A stretch of DNA of 64,000 nucleotides from Flagellimonas olearia (GCF_009184425.1 NZ_WELG01000002.1:1054001-1118000), one strand, 5' to 3'. Positions 51,869 to 62,009 are shown, numbered from the stretch's first letter. Numbers and translations: made by a program. The notes: generated from the letters alone by a model not told the origin.

Positions 51869-52911
51869 TATTCAGCAAAACGTTTATCAGTAATAAATTC
51901 ATCATCGGTAAGCGTGCCCAAGAATGCAATAAGGGCCAGCTTTTCATCATTGTTCAGGGAAATGCCCAATGCATTCCCATTTTTGAGCAATGGGTCCAGG
52001 GTTGGCGAATCTTTCACCCCATTTTGGTAAAAGTTCAGGACAGACTCCAGACTTCCAAACCTTCCATCGTGCATATAGGGTGCGGTCAGGGCCACGTTGC
52101 GTAGGCTGGGCACCTTGAACTTGTAATTGTCCGAAGGACTGCCACTGACCTCTGCCCGGCCCAAATCATTTATGTTGGGATTGGGAGGAAGGCCGTTGTT
52201 CCTGAAACTGCCATCGGAAAACAAATCCGTGGTGTGGCAGCTTGCGCATTTTTCCTGAAAAATGGACAAGCCTTGGAGTTCTTGGTCTGTTAAGGAGACC
52301 TCATCCTCATTCCGGACATACTTGTCGTATTTGGAATTATAGGAAACCATCATGACCATAAATTGGGCCAGAGCCTTTAAAAAATTGGTGTGGTTCACAC
52401 CTCCTTCTTCAAAAGCGGCATTAAAATCCTTTTGATAGACTTTATCTGCCTGTAATTTTTGAAGGACACTTGTCATGGTTTCACCCATTTCCACCTCATT
52501 GGTAATGGGAATAATGGGAAACAGGTCCAGATGATTGGTAGCCCCGTCCCAGGCAAACTCTTGGAAAAAGGCCATATTGGCTATGGATGGCGTATTTCGG
52601 GTACCCTGAAGATCATCGATTCCATGACTGAACTGATGCCCATGATGGGTAAAGGAAAAACGTTGTTCATGACAAAAACCGCAGGAAATAAAGCCATTGG
52701 CAGATAGTTTGCCATCGTAAAACAGTTTTTTCCCCAGCTCGAACCCATATTTGGTAGGTGGGTTTTCCGATACATTGTACGCCATGGGAGGAAAATTGGA
52801 CGGAAGAGTTACCGTTAACAATTCATTCTCCCCCACAGCGATATATTCGCCATCATCATTGGTGCAAGACACCATTGCAAATAGCAAGGGCATCCAAAAA
52901 AGATATTTCAT
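51865..52911 (-). CDS. Di-heme cytochrome c peroxidase-like protein (MbnH type)
   Basis: A 348-residue lipoprotein (Cys16 in AMVSC) with two c-type haem motifs, CGFCH (77-81) and CASCH (222-226), and the family blocks TRNTPSIANMAF and TAPYMHDGRFGSLE. This is the bacterial di-haem peroxidase/MauG superfamily. Beside an MbnP gene such enzymes are MbnH, which in the described system oxidises a Trp of MbnP to kynurenine to create a copper site. Operon partner and size fit that role; activity is inferred. Confidence 0.88.
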   Translation of the reverse strand: MKYLFWMPLLFAMVSCTNDDGEYIAVGENELLTVTLPSNFPPMAYNVSENPPTKYGFELGKKLFYDGKLSANGFISCGFCHEQRFSFTHHGHQFSHGIDDLQGTRNTPSIANMAFFQEFAWDGATNHLDLFPIIPITNEVEMGETMTSVLQKLQADKVYQKDFNAAFEEGGVNHTNFLKALAQFMVMMVSYNSKYDKYVRNEDEVSLTDQELQGLSIFQEKCASCHTTDLFSDGSFRNNGLPPNPNINDLGRAEVSGSPSDNYKFKVPSLRNVALTAPYMHDGRFGSLESVLNFYQNGVKDSPTLDPLLKNGNALGISLNNDEKLALIAFLGTLTDDEFITDKRFAEY

Positions 52912-52967
52912 CGCACTATGGATTAAGAGATAGAGAGCCGCCCCAATGGGACGGCCCCATCTATGTG

Positions 52968-53765
52968 TTAGTGGGAACTACCGTCTCCGTTATGTACATG
53001 GTCTACAGTGAACATGTTTGAGGTATTCACTGCTATTTTTGGGGATTTCTCCTCGCTGACCATGATTACAGCCTGTTCCGTAAGCGATATCTTGTTCTCA
53101 CCATCAAGGATATTGCTGGCATTTGCAACCAAATGGATGATCGGGGTCATATCTTCACTTACCAAAGCTTCCGTACCAAGACTTAGGGTTGTCTCCTTAT
53201 AATTGTCCAAGCTGGAGCCATGGCTTCCCATATGGATTTTAAAATCCGTTGCATCTGCTACCGTAGATGAGGTAAAGGTTCCTTCAAAATTGAGGAACTT
53301 ATAACCGGCTTGCCAGGACCACATCATGTTGGTGCTTTCCGCTTTGGTCAATAAATCCCCTTGTCCTTCAGCGCCTTGAAGGTATTTTTCTTGGTCCACG
53401 CCAATGCCAAAGGCCAATGAGGTGTACCTTCCGGCGGGCACGTCCATGAGGACTACTTCTGTGGTTCCAGTTTCTTCACTGGTAATAAAATACCCTTGGT
53501 CTTTTGGGTAGGTAAATACGGTACCGTCCTCATCGGTCAACCTAAAATTGCTTACAATGTAGTTGAGACGGCTAATGGTCAGGGTCTCGTTTTGCGAGTT
53601 GGTATACGAAGACCCTAAAAGTAGGTCGTCCCCAGCCATGCTGTTGTCGAATTCTATTTTTACCATCCCGTTTCCGGTCAGTTCTGTAGCATCGTCATCG
53701 CTACTGCAAGAGATTATAAATACGGATAGGGTTAGCATTACTGCCAAATTATATATTGATTTCAT
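52968..53765 (-). CDS. MbnP-family (copper-binding type) lipoprotein
   Basis: A 265-residue lipoprotein (Cys20, followed by SSDDD, a surface-type signal). The MbnP-like features are FDNSMAGDDLLLG, LTISRLNYIVSNFRL, the Trp motif MMWSWQAGYKFLNFEGTF (about 147-164) and several His (KIHMGSHGSS, and DHVHNGDGSSH at the end). In characterised MbnP the modified Trp plus His bind copper. Co-occurrence with the di-haem protein 56 bp downstream supports the assignment. Confidence 0.85.
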   Translation of the reverse strand: MKSIYNLAVMLTLSVFIISCSSDDDATELTGNGMVKIEFDNSMAGDDLLLGSSYTNSQNETLTISRLNYIVSNFRLTDEDGTVFTYPKDQGYFITSEETGTTEVVLMDVPAGRYTSLAFGIGVDQEKYLQGAEGQGDLLTKAESTNMMWSWQAGYKFLNFEGTFTSSTVADATDFKIHMGSHGSSLDNYKETTLSLGTEALVSEDMTPIIHLVANASNILDGENKISLTEQAVIMVSEEKSPKIAVNTSNMFTVDHVHNGDGSSH

Positions 53766-53948
53766 GATTGATTCAAATAAATGAGGTTATTGGAGACCCA
53801 AGGCAATTAAGTATGGGTTTCCTGTTAAAATGATTTAAAAATGAAAGGTTTCCGCACTTGTTATGCGGTAAACTAGATTTTGGACATAGGATTATTTGCT
53901 TTCAAAAAACAAAACGAAAATCATATGAAACCAGCTTAATTATGGGAA

Positions 53949-54356
53949 TCAAACATTGGGTGGATGAAAAACAGAACCGATATATGGGTTGGGTTCACGG
54001 GTTATCATGGATGGTAAAGCCTTTTTAATGGAAGTCTGATCTGAAAAATCACAAAGAAGGATGTCAACAAAGCCTATGGGATACTCTTTTAAGTCTATGG
54101 CCGGAAGGTTTTGTTTCTTTTCGCTCTGTTCTTCCTGAATCATCTTTGACAAGTAACACTTCCCATTACAATTGAGCATGGGTTTATCCTTATTGATACA
54201 CAGGTATTCAGTGATATAATCCTGATTTACAAGGTAGTCGAAAACGGGCAGTACAGGGCGCATCATGGCCATTAGGTACAACAGAGTGAAAAATATGGGA
54301 AGCCCGTGTTTTTTCAAAAAAAAATCGCTTGAAATACAAAGATACAGCTGATTCAA
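53949..54356 (-). CDS. Small membrane protein with CNGKC motif
   Basis: The 135-residue product has a hydrophobic N-terminal segment (LPIFFTLLYLMAMMRPVLPV) then YLCINKDKPMLNCNGKCYLSKMIQEEQ, with a CxxxC pair and an extra Cys. Small proteins with the same INKDKPxxxCNGKCxL sequence are common at metal loci in Bacteroidetes; I know no name for them. It is encoded 183 bp before the MbnP gene and may head the operon. A copper-related role is inferred from Cys and position. The gap of 224 bp before the next plus-strand gene is AT-rich and empty. Confidence 0.7.
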   Translation of the reverse strand: MNQLYLCISSDFFLKKHGLPIFFTLLYLMAMMRPVLPVFDYLVNQDYITEYLCINKDKPMLNCNGKCYLSKMIQEEQSEKKQNLPAIDLKEYPIGFVDILLCDFSDQTSIKKALPSMITREPNPYIGSVFHPPNV

Positions 54357-54580
54357 TATCTTTTCAATAAGAATATTGCTTTTAATATAATTATCTTATT
54401 ATCAATATTTTAAGCTTATTTGTTTTTGAAAAGGAATTTTCTTTTTTGAAAGACTCTCCTCATATATCCCAAGTTTCACAACAAATGATCGACCAGATAC
54501 AACATAACTTCCGTTTTGTTGAGGTTTGTTAATATGTTTGAGTGGGCGTAATACCTAGGTCCAACCTCATTTCCTCAACT

Positions 54581-57500
54581 ATGAACATGCCTCAATGCCA
54601 TTGGAACAAAAGATGCCGCTTGTTGGCTATTTTGTTTTTGTTTTTATCACTTCAGATGGGGTACGGGCAATTATGCTCTGTGGATGCCGGACCAGATATG
54701 ACAGCCAATCAAGTGGGCAATGTCTTCTTAAATGCGGTGACCCCGGCTACAGGAACAGGAACATGGACACAGTCATCTGGCCCTTCCTTGGTCGGTTTTG
54801 CCGATAGCAACAATCCCAATACCCAAGTTTTTGGAATGGTTCCGGGGACGTATATTTTTGAATGGACGGTTTCGGACCCATCCTGCACCACGACATCCGA
54901 TACGGTAGGAGTTACCTTTTTGGGAGTAGACCTTGAACTGGATGTTTTGGCCAGCAATTCGAGCCCGGATGTAGGAGACATAGTGACCTTTACCATCAAT
55001 CTCAGCAATTTAGGGGATGTGGATGCCACAGGAGTCGCAATTGAGAATATTGTGCCGGCAGGTTACGAAAATGTCAATACCATAAGTGATGGGGGAACCT
55101 TTTTTATTGGACCCCGGGCCATAGTTTGGACGGGACTCAATGTTCCCCAAGGAACGAATACGGTATCGTTGACCTTCAATGCAACGGTGCAGACCCCCAC
55201 AGGGACTTCAAGTGAGTTTAGGCATACGGCCGAGGTCACTTTTTGTGATCAAATTGATTTGGACAGCACTCCAAACAATGATGATGGTGACCAAAGTGAG
55301 GATGATGAAGACTTTGTAATAGCTTCTCCCCAACAGGCGGACTTGTCCTTAACAAAGGCGGTGGTTGGCGGTAATCTTTCCCCAGAGGTGGGTGAACAGA
55401 TCAGTTTTGAGATAACCTTGACCAACAATGGTCCCGATGATGCCACGAATGTTCTTGTGGAGGATCAATTGCTTTCAGGATTCAGTTATGTTTCCTATAC
55501 CGCTACGGCGGGAACCTATAGTTCTGCCAGTGGATTTTGGCAAATAGGGACGTTGACCAATGGGGCTTCTGAAACCTTGATTATTGACGTAGTGGTAAAC
55601 CCAACTGGAACATATACCAATACAGCACAAGTGGAAGCATCCGATGGGTTTGATGTTGATTCGACCCCCGGCAATGGAGTCCCTTCCGAGGATGATCAAG
55701 GGATTGTGACCTTATCCCCGGTGGAAGTCATTGACCTTTCCTTGACCAAGACCATAAGCAAGTCCCCACCTTTGGTGAGCGATAATGTCATATTCACACT
55801 AACGGTTTCCAATGCAGGCCCCAGTGAGGCCACTTCCGTGGAAGTAACCGATATACTGCCTTCTGGATTTACCTATGTTTCTGATAATGGAGGAGGGGCT
55901 TACGATGAGACCACGGGAATTTGGAATGTGGGAAGTTTGGCCAGTGGAGATTCAGAAAGCTTGAATATTTTGGTAAACGTGAACCCAACAGGAAATTACA
56001 CCAACGTGGCCGAGATTACCAACCATGATCAAATGGATTCGGATTCCACCCCAAATAACAATACTCCTGGTGAAGATGACCAAGATGAAGTGGTGGTTAC
56101 CCCTGATCCCTTGGTGGATGTTTCGGTAACCAAAATGGCGGATGACCTAACCCCTAATGTGGGTGACCAGATTGTATTTACCATCACCGTACTTAATGAC
56201 GGACCCAGTGAAGCGACCAATGTGGTGGTCACCGATCAGTTGGCATCCGGATACGGATTGGTTAGTGCTGTTACATCGGCAGGGACCTATAATGCAGTTA
56301 ACGGGGTTTGGAACGTTGGGAGTTTGACCAATGCAACCTCTGAAACCCTTACCATAACGGCCAATGTGCTCTCTAGTGGCGACTATGCCAATACAGCGGA
56401 ATTGACAGGATTAACAGAATTGGATGTGGATTCCACCCCCGGAAACAGTAACGGTTCCGAAGATGATCAGGAAACAGTGGTGCCAACTCCGGTACCGGTA
56501 TCCGATTTGCTGTTGCGTAAGTCTGTGGACCAGCTTAGTCCCTTGGTGGGTGAAGACGTAATTTTTAGCATCAATATCTCCAATTTGGGACCAAGCGATG
56601 TGACGGGAGTGGAGATTATGGACCTGTTGCCCTCTGGGTATACCTATGTTTCCAACAGTAGAACCGCAGGAGCGTATGATGCTGCTACGGGAATTTGGGA
56701 ATTGAACAATGTATTGCCCAATGGGGTGACCGAGACCTTGAACATTGTGGCTACGGTGAATGCCACCGGAGATTACTTCAATGTAACCGAGGTGTTCTCG
56801 TCCAACAATGTGGATCCCAATTCAACCCCAAACAACAATAATGTTTTCGAAAATGACCAAGACAGTGCGGGTACCATTCCCATTCCGGCCTCGGATTTGG
56901 AGTTGAGCAAAACTGTGGATAACGAATTCCCTGATGTCTCCGATACCGTTACATTTACCTTGACTTTGGAAAATGTGGGGCCAAGCGATGCAAGCGGCAT
57001 AGTGGTGGAAGACCTATTGCCTTCTGGGTATACCTATGTTTCGGATGATTCCGGAGGACTATATGATCCTTATGGTGGTTTCTGGTACTTGGGAAGTGTC
57101 ACAGGAGGGGCGAATGCAACGCTAAATATTGAGGCAGTGGTAAATCCTTCGGGAAACTATACCAATAGGGCAGAAGTAGTTTCGGCCATTCAAGTAGATC
57201 CAGATTCCACTCCCGGGAACGGTGTACTGGCGGAAGATGATCAAGATACACAATCCACAATTCCCAGACATGTCTCGGATATTTCACTGGCCATTACAGC
57301 GGACAATCTGACTCCGTCCGCGGGCGACGAAATTATTTTTACGATTACAGTGAACAATGCCGGACCCAATGATGCTACAGCTTTGGTGATAGAAGACGAA
57401 TTGGCATCAGGCTACAGCTTTGTAAGTGCTGTGACCTCTTCGGGAACCTATGATGAAATAGCCGGCTCTTGGGAGTTGTCCAACCTTACAAGCGGAGGTT

Positions 57501-58726
57501 TGGAAACCTTGGTATTGACGGCTTTGGTATTGCCCAACGGAAATTATAAAAACACGGCGGAGTTGATTGCATTGGGAACCTATGACCCGGACTCTACTCC
57601 CAATAACAACCTGGGTTCTGAAGATGACCAAGTAAGTGTGGTTCCTATTCCGAATGGTTTGGCCGATCTATCCCTCACCAAGATGGTGGATAACCCCACG
57701 CCGAATGTCGGTGATGTGGTCCGATTTACAATCAGTGTCACCAATGGTGGGCCTACCGATGCTACCGGGGTGGTGATCTCTGATCCTCTACCCATAGGAT
57801 ACACGTATCAATCCCATACAGCCACGGCTGGAGTGTATAATCCCAATACGGGCTTGTGGAACGTGAATCGAACTATTTTCAACCAGAATACGGAAACCTT
57901 GGAAATTCTCGCCATGGTGAACACACCAATAGGTGAAATGGATGAGTATTTGAACGTGGTCGAAATCACCGCGAGTGATTTTGCCGACCCGGATAGTGAT
58001 CCCAATCAAGGAATCGCCATGGATGATTTTTCCGATGGGATACAGGACGATGATGAAGCCAGTGCCTTTGTGGTTCCTCAGACCACTGATTTGGCTTTGA
58101 CAAAGGAAGTGGACAAGATTTCGGTGAATATGGGCGATGAAGTGGTGTTTACCATAACAGTGACCAATTTGGGAACTGTGCCTGCCACCAATATTGGGGT
58201 GGAGGAACAATTGCCACAGGGTTTCCGGTTGCTCACTTCACAATCCTCTTTGGGTTTTTATGATGAAGCGTCCGGTTTTTGGGAGTTGGATACCTTGGAA
58301 GTTTCGGAAACGGCCCAACTTGAGTTGACTGTGGAGGTTTTGGATATTGAAGATTACCTGAATACGGCAAGTTTGGCCTTTGTGGACCAGTTGGACACCA
58401 ACAGTGACAATGACAGTGCGGAAGCCTTTGTTTCCCCAAGTTGTTTGGTGGTTTACAACGAGTTTTCACCCAATGGGGATGGGGTCAACGATTATTTTAA
58501 GATCGACTGTATTTCCAGATACCCCCAAAATGTACTTCAGGTGTATAACCGATGGGGCAATATTGTGTACGAAAAACGCTCCTACAATAATGATTGGGAT
58601 GGTACGCCCAATGGAAGGGCCATTGTGCAGAAAGAAGATCAGTTGCCTGTGGGCACCTATTACTATATTTTGGACTTGGGTGATGGCTCCGAGCCGCGAA
58701 CGGATTGGTTATATCTAAATCGATAG
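54581..58726 (+). CDS. Giant DUF11-repeat surface protein with type B sorting domain
   Basis: About 1381 residues from MNMPQCHWNK; an upstream GTG (54542) is less likely. The signal peptide ends GYGQ. After a PKD/Ig-like start (VDAGPDMTANQ), nine DUF11 repeats of about 120-125 residues follow, each opening like DLSLTK..SPxVGDxVxFTxTVxN and closing with a Ca-type DSTPxN....EDDQ. The last 90 residues are the gliding-motility-associated C-terminal domain (NEFSPNGDGVNDYFKI, YNRWGNIVYE, GTYYYILDLGDG), the type B signal for T9SS. A long adhesin or S-layer-like stalk is expected. It is followed after 4 bp by a PorP/SprF gene. Confidence 0.92.
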   Translation: MNMPQCHWNKRCRLLAILFLFLSLQMGYGQLCSVDAGPDMTANQVGNVFLNAVTPATGTGTWTQSSGPSLVGFADSNNPNTQVFGMVPGTYIFEWTVSDPSCTTTSDTVGVTFLGVDLELDVLASNSSPDVGDIVTFTINLSNLGDVDATGVAIENIVPAGYENVNTISDGGTFFIGPRAIVWTGLNVPQGTNTVSLTFNATVQTPTGTSSEFRHTAEVTFCDQIDLDSTPNNDDGDQSEDDEDFVIASPQQADLSLTKAVVGGNLSPEVGEQISFEITLTNNGPDDATNVLVEDQLLSGFSYVSYTATAGTYSSASGFWQIGTLTNGASETLIIDVVVNPTGTYTNTAQVEASDGFDVDSTPGNGVPSEDDQGIVTLSPVEVIDLSLTKTISKSPPLVSDNVIFTLTVSNAGPSEATSVEVTDILPSGFTYVSDNGGGAYDETTGIWNVGSLASGDSESLNILVNVNPTGNYTNVAEITNHDQMDSDSTPNNNTPGEDDQDEVVVTPDPLVDVSVTKMADDLTPNVGDQIVFTITVLNDGPSEATNVVVTDQLASGYGLVSAVTSAGTYNAVNGVWNVGSLTNATSETLTITANVLSSGDYANTAELTGLTELDVDSTPGNSNGSEDDQETVVPTPVPVSDLLLRKSVDQLSPLVGEDVIFSINISNLGPSDVTGVEIMDLLPSGYTYVSNSRTAGAYDAATGIWELNNVLPNGVTETLNIVATVNATGDYFNVTEVFSSNNVDPNSTPNNNNVFENDQDSAGTIPIPASDLELSKTVDNEFPDVSDTVTFTLTLENVGPSDASGIVVEDLLPSGYTYVSDDSGGLYDPYGGFWYLGSVTGGANATLNIEAVVNPSGNYTNRAEVVSAIQVDPDSTPGNGVLAEDDQDTQSTIPRHVSDISLAITADNLTPSAGDEIIFTITVNNAGPNDATALVIEDELASGYSFVSAVTSSGTYDEIAGSWELSNLTSGGLETLVLTALVLPNGNYKNTAELIALGTYDPDSTPNNNLGSEDDQVSVVPIPNGLADLSLTKMVDNPTPNVGDVVRFTISVTNGGPTDATGVVISDPLPIGYTYQSHTATAGVYNPNTGLWNVNRTIFNQNTETLEILAMVNTPIGEMDEYLNVVEITASDFADPDSDPNQGIAMDDFSDGIQDDDEASAFVVPQTTDLALTKEVDKISVNMGDEVVFTITVTNLGTVPATNIGVEEQLPQGFRLLTSQSSLGFYDEASGFWELDTLEVSETAQLELTVEVLDIEDYLNTASLAFVDQLDTNSDNDSAEAFVSPSCLVVYNEFSPNGDGVNDYFKIDCISRYPQNVLQVYNRWGNIVYEKRSYNNDWDGTPNGRAIVQKEDQLPVGTYYYILDLGDGSEPRTDWLYLNR

Positions 58727-58730
58727 GAAA

Positions 58731-59675
58731 ATGGGGTGGAGCTTGACTAAACAGATACAACAACTGAAAAAACAACTTGGACTTGTGGGTTTACTAGTGG
58801 CCTGCTTCGGATGCTTTTCCGGATCCGCGCAACAAGATCCCCAGTATACCCAGTATATGTACAACACCATGAGTGTGAATCCGGCCTATGCCGGTTCCCA
58901 AGGTTACCTTACAGCTTTGTTGTTGCACCGTTCCCAATGGGTGGGCATCAACGGGGCACCGAATACCCAGGTCTTGGCGGTGGACACTCCTTTGGAAAAT
59001 AAATTGGGTGTGGGGGGGATATTGGCACATGATGCCTTGGGGCCCTCTTCGGAAATTTTTGTGGATGGAAATGTGTCCTACACCATACAACTGGATAGTA
59101 CCAATCGAAAATTGTCCTTTGGACTAAAAGCGGGTGGGCGACTTTTTGATGTGGATTTCTCCAAAGGATTGACAGAAAATCCAGATATGGCCTTTCAAAA
59201 CAATATCAAAAGTAAATTTTTTCCAACCATTGGGGCAGGATTGTATTACCAGACCAAGGACAGCTATTTGGGCTTTGCCGTGCCCAACTTCTTTTCGCAA
59301 AAACATTATGATGGGGAAGAACAGGAAATCGCAGCGGAACGGCTCCATTACTATTTTATAGGGGGAAGGATGTTCGATGTGACCCCCGAAATAGTGCTTC
59401 GGCCATCCTTTTTTATAAAATGGGTCCCGGGGGCACCGATCATTTTGGATGTTTCGGCCAATGCCATCATAAGGGAAACCTTCACCTTTGGTGCCGCCTA
59501 CAGGTGGGATGATTCCTTTTCCGTATTGTTGGGCCTCCAAATCAATTCCAATTTGAATGCAGGCTATGCTTACGACCTAACGTCCTCCAATTTAGGGGCT
59601 TATACCGGAGGAAGCCATGAGCTGTTTCTCAGATATCAATTCAAAGAGATGAAAAAAGAGGTAATATCAGAATGA
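58731..59675 (+). CDS. PorP/SprF family type IX secretion outer-membrane protein
   Basis: The 314-residue protein has a signal peptide then the family hallmark QDPQYTQYMYNTMSVNPAYAGS, followed by barrel strands (ALLLHRSQWVGINGAPN). SprF-like proteins pair with large type B CTD substrates and are needed for their surface attachment. The direct coupling (4 bp) with the DUF11 gene indicates that this is its dedicated partner. Confidence 0.92.
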   Translation: MGWSLTKQIQQLKKQLGLVGLLVACFGCFSGSAQQDPQYTQYMYNTMSVNPAYAGSQGYLTALLLHRSQWVGINGAPNTQVLAVDTPLENKLGVGGILAHDALGPSSEIFVDGNVSYTIQLDSTNRKLSFGLKAGGRLFDVDFSKGLTENPDMAFQNNIKSKFFPTIGAGLYYQTKDSYLGFAVPNFFSQKHYDGEEQEIAAERLHYYFIGGRMFDVTPEIVLRPSFFIKWVPGAPIILDVSANAIIRETFTFGAAYRWDDSFSVLLGLQINSNLNAGYAYDLTSSNLGAYTGGSHELFLRYQFKEMKKEVISE

Positions 59676-59724
59676 GATTGCCCTAGACCATATACCAAAC
59701 CTAGAACCTAACCTCATGCAGCAT

Positions 59725-59752
59725 GCCTTCAATATACGTTGAAGGCTTTTTT
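59725..59752 (+). terminator. Terminator after the PorP/SprF gene
   Basis: 8-bp stem GCCTTCAA (59725-59732) with TTGAAGGC (59739-59746) and a run of six T. It closes the DUF11-PorP unit, 50 bp after its stop. Confidence 0.7.
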
Positions 59753-59837
59753 ATTGAAAAAAAATTCAAAGAGATGCAACCCTTTCATTTTTGATTTGTC
59801 ATTGGGATAGAATGAAATAGAACTATTTTTAGCGTCA

Positions 59838-60398
59838 TTGAATAATCGTCCAGGATTTTTGGAAGCAAACGTACGTTTTACGCACCAAGCTTTGGTGGAG
59901 CAGAGCAAACAAGGAAACCCCAACGCGCAATACCAGTTGTATGGATTGTACGTGGATGCCATGTTCAACGTGGCCATGCGCTTACTCACCATTCGGGAGG
60001 ATGCCGAGGATGTTTTGCAGGAAAGTTTTGTGGAGGCGTTTAAAAAATTGGACACGTTTCGGTTTGAGAGCACTTTCGGGGCATGGCTCAAACGAATTGT
60101 GATCAATAGGAGCATCAACCACTTAAAGGCAAAACGATTACTGTTCGCGTCCATGGAAAATGAAGGAGAGGCCGCAGAGGAAGATGAAAAATTGGAGGTG
60201 GATGAGTTTGAAATGGAAAGGATAAAAACCGGTCTGGCCCAATTGCCAGAGGGGTACCGACAAATCATCACCTTGTATCTGATCGAAGGGTATGACCATG
60301 TTGAGATTGGGGAAATCCTTGGAATAACCACCTCCACTTCCAAATCGCAATACCACCGCGCTAAAAAGAAACTAATTCAAATTGTAAAGGAGTTATGA
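59838..60398 (+). CDS. ECF sigma factor
   Basis: A 186-residue group IV sigma factor: region 2 (LYGLYVDAMFNVAMRLLTIREDAEDVLQESFVEAFKKLDTFR, then FGAWLKRIVINRSINHLKAKR) and region 4 (LPEGYRQIITLYLIEGYDHVEIGEILGITTSTSKSQYHRAKKKL). No in-frame ATG lies between the preceding stop and the family sequence, so TTG at 59838 is the probable start. The stop overlaps the start of the next gene, its likely membrane partner. Confidence 0.9.
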   Translation: MNNRPGFLEANVRFTHQALVEQSKQGNPNAQYQLYGLYVDAMFNVAMRLLTIREDAEDVLQESFVEAFKKLDTFRFESTFGAWLKRIVINRSINHLKAKRLLFASMENEGEAAEEDEKLEVDEFEMERIKTGLAQLPEGYRQIITLYLIEGYDHVEIGEILGITTSTSKSQYHRAKKKLIQIVKEL

Positions 60399-60940
60399 TG
60401 GACAATTTTGAAAAACGTATTAGGGAGAACAAGGAGGCTTTTGATGTTCACAAGGTGGACAGGGACAAGCTTTGGAAAGGCATAGCCTCGCAATTGGAGG
60501 AGAAAACGGAATCCAAGGTCATCCCACTCTGGAAATCGAGAGGGTTTAGGGTGGCGGCATCCATTGTATTGATGGTGGGACTTTCACTGACAGCATTTAT
60601 GACGATGAATGCCCCAAGCCAAAACATAGAGGGGTATGCCAGCGAGGAACTTTTGGAAATAGACATGCATTATCAGCATCTGGTACATCAACAGGTAGTG
60701 TTGATACAGGAAAACCCAAAACTTTCCGCTTTGGACAAAGAAGAGTTTTTATCCTTTATGGATGAACTGGACGAGGAGTACATGCAATTAAAATTGGAAA
60801 TGCGGGACAATCTGGACAATGAACGGGTACTCGAAGCTATTGTGAACAACTATAAAAAGCGTATTGAACTGATAGAGAATCTGCTGAAACAGATAAACGC
60901 TTCAAAAAAAGAAATGGATTATGAGGGATATACACTATAA
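60395..60940 (+). CDS. Single-pass membrane protein, probable anti-sigma factor
   Basis: The 181-residue protein has an N-terminal cytoplasmic segment (KRIRENKEAFDVHKVDRDKLWKGI), one transmembrane helix (about 52-68, VAASIVLMVGLSLTAFM), and a helical C-terminal region (MDELDEEYMQLKLEMRDNLDNE). It overlaps the ECF gene (ATGA). This arrangement is typical of ECF partners in Flavobacteriia, although the classical zinc anti-sigma motif is absent. The second Met of MMDNF could be the actual start. Confidence 0.8.
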   Translation: MMDNFEKRIRENKEAFDVHKVDRDKLWKGIASQLEEKTESKVIPLWKSRGFRVAASIVLMVGLSLTAFMTMNAPSQNIEGYASEELLEIDMHYQHLVHQQVVLIQENPKLSALDKEEFLSFMDELDEEYMQLKLEMRDNLDNERVLEAIVNNYKKRIELIENLLKQINASKKEMDYEGYTL

Positions 60941-60944
60941 AACC

Positions 60945-62009
60945 ATGATTACGGCACTATTGGTGTCTTTCTGGACCATTGCCACCCTCGCGCAAAGCGA
61001 ACACAGCAAGCAATGGAACAAGACCTATGATCTCTCGCCAACGGGCAAGGTGCATATTGAGAACAAATATGGGAATGTGGTTGTCAATGGATGGGGCAAG
61101 GACCAGGTTAAGGTGTCCGTTTCCATCCAAGTGAACCATAGGAAGGATGAAAGCGCGGAAAAACTATTGGAGCGGATTCAGCCCAAAGCGATCCAAGCCG
61201 GAAATTTTATCCAATTCATATCCGAAATAAAAGATCGTGATGCCAATCTTTTCGCCAAATATTTCAGCAAGGCCAATCCGTTCGATTTTGATAAATCCAA
61301 CGTGCAGATAGATTATGAAGTATTCCTGCCCATCAATGCGGAACTCAATATCAATAATAAGTTCGGTGACATCATCATAGAGGCATGGGAAGGGGATTTG
61401 GAAACCGATCTCCAACATGGGGATATTTGGATCAATAGCGATATATCAACGGCCAAGGCAGATATACGTTTCGGGAAATTCAATGCCCGGAACATGGGGT
61501 ATGGGAATATTAAGATGGACAATGGTTCCATTGATATTGAACATGCCCAAAAGTTGAAAATCTTGAGTAGTGGAAGTGAGATAACTTTGGACCAAGTGGC
61601 AGATTTGGAACTCTATTCCAGCAAGGATGAGGTGGAATTGGTAATGGTGGGCAGTCTTCGGGGGGATTTTAAATTTTCAAATGTGGATATTGCCGATGTA
61701 ACAAATGGGATGTTCCTCACACTAAGGATTGCGGATGTGGACATCAAAAAAGTGTCCAAACCTGATGCAGACATCAATATTGTACAGGAATCCTCAGAAA
61801 TCAACATGAACGTTGCGGGCTTGGCCTTTGATTTTGGCGCGACCTTGGAGCAAGGTCTGTTGCGGGTGCCCAAGACCTTTACCGATATCAAGACCAATGT
61901 GACCAATGAAGGAAGCAAGATCAGGGATATCACGGCAAGTTATGGTAGCGGGACCAAAGGGAAATTTACCATCAATGGAATCAAAGGAGTAATCGTCCTT
62001 ACTGATTGA
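60945..62009 (+). CDS. Exported DUF4097-like beta-solenoid protein
   Basis: 354 residues from MITALLVSFW (signal peptide ending LAQS); the open frame begins 8 codons earlier, within the preceding gene. The domain from KVHIENKYGNVVVNGWGKDQV onward is a repeated short-strand pattern (INNKFGDIIIEAWEGDLETDLQHGDIWI) of the DUF4097/DUF4098 right-handed beta-helix type, predicted adhesin or envelope stress proteins. It follows the ECF and anti-sigma genes and is probably under their control. Confidence 0.8.
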   Translation: MITALLVSFWTIATLAQSEHSKQWNKTYDLSPTGKVHIENKYGNVVVNGWGKDQVKVSVSIQVNHRKDESAEKLLERIQPKAIQAGNFIQFISEIKDRDANLFAKYFSKANPFDFDKSNVQIDYEVFLPINAELNINNKFGDIIIEAWEGDLETDLQHGDIWINSDISTAKADIRFGKFNARNMGYGNIKMDNGSIDIEHAQKLKILSSGSEITLDQVADLELYSSKDEVELVMVGSLRGDFKFSNVDIADVTNGMFLTLRIADVDIKKVSKPDADINIVQESSEINMNVAGLAFDFGATLEQGLLRVPKTFTDIKTNVTNEGSKIRDITASYGSGTKGKFTINGIKGVIVLTD

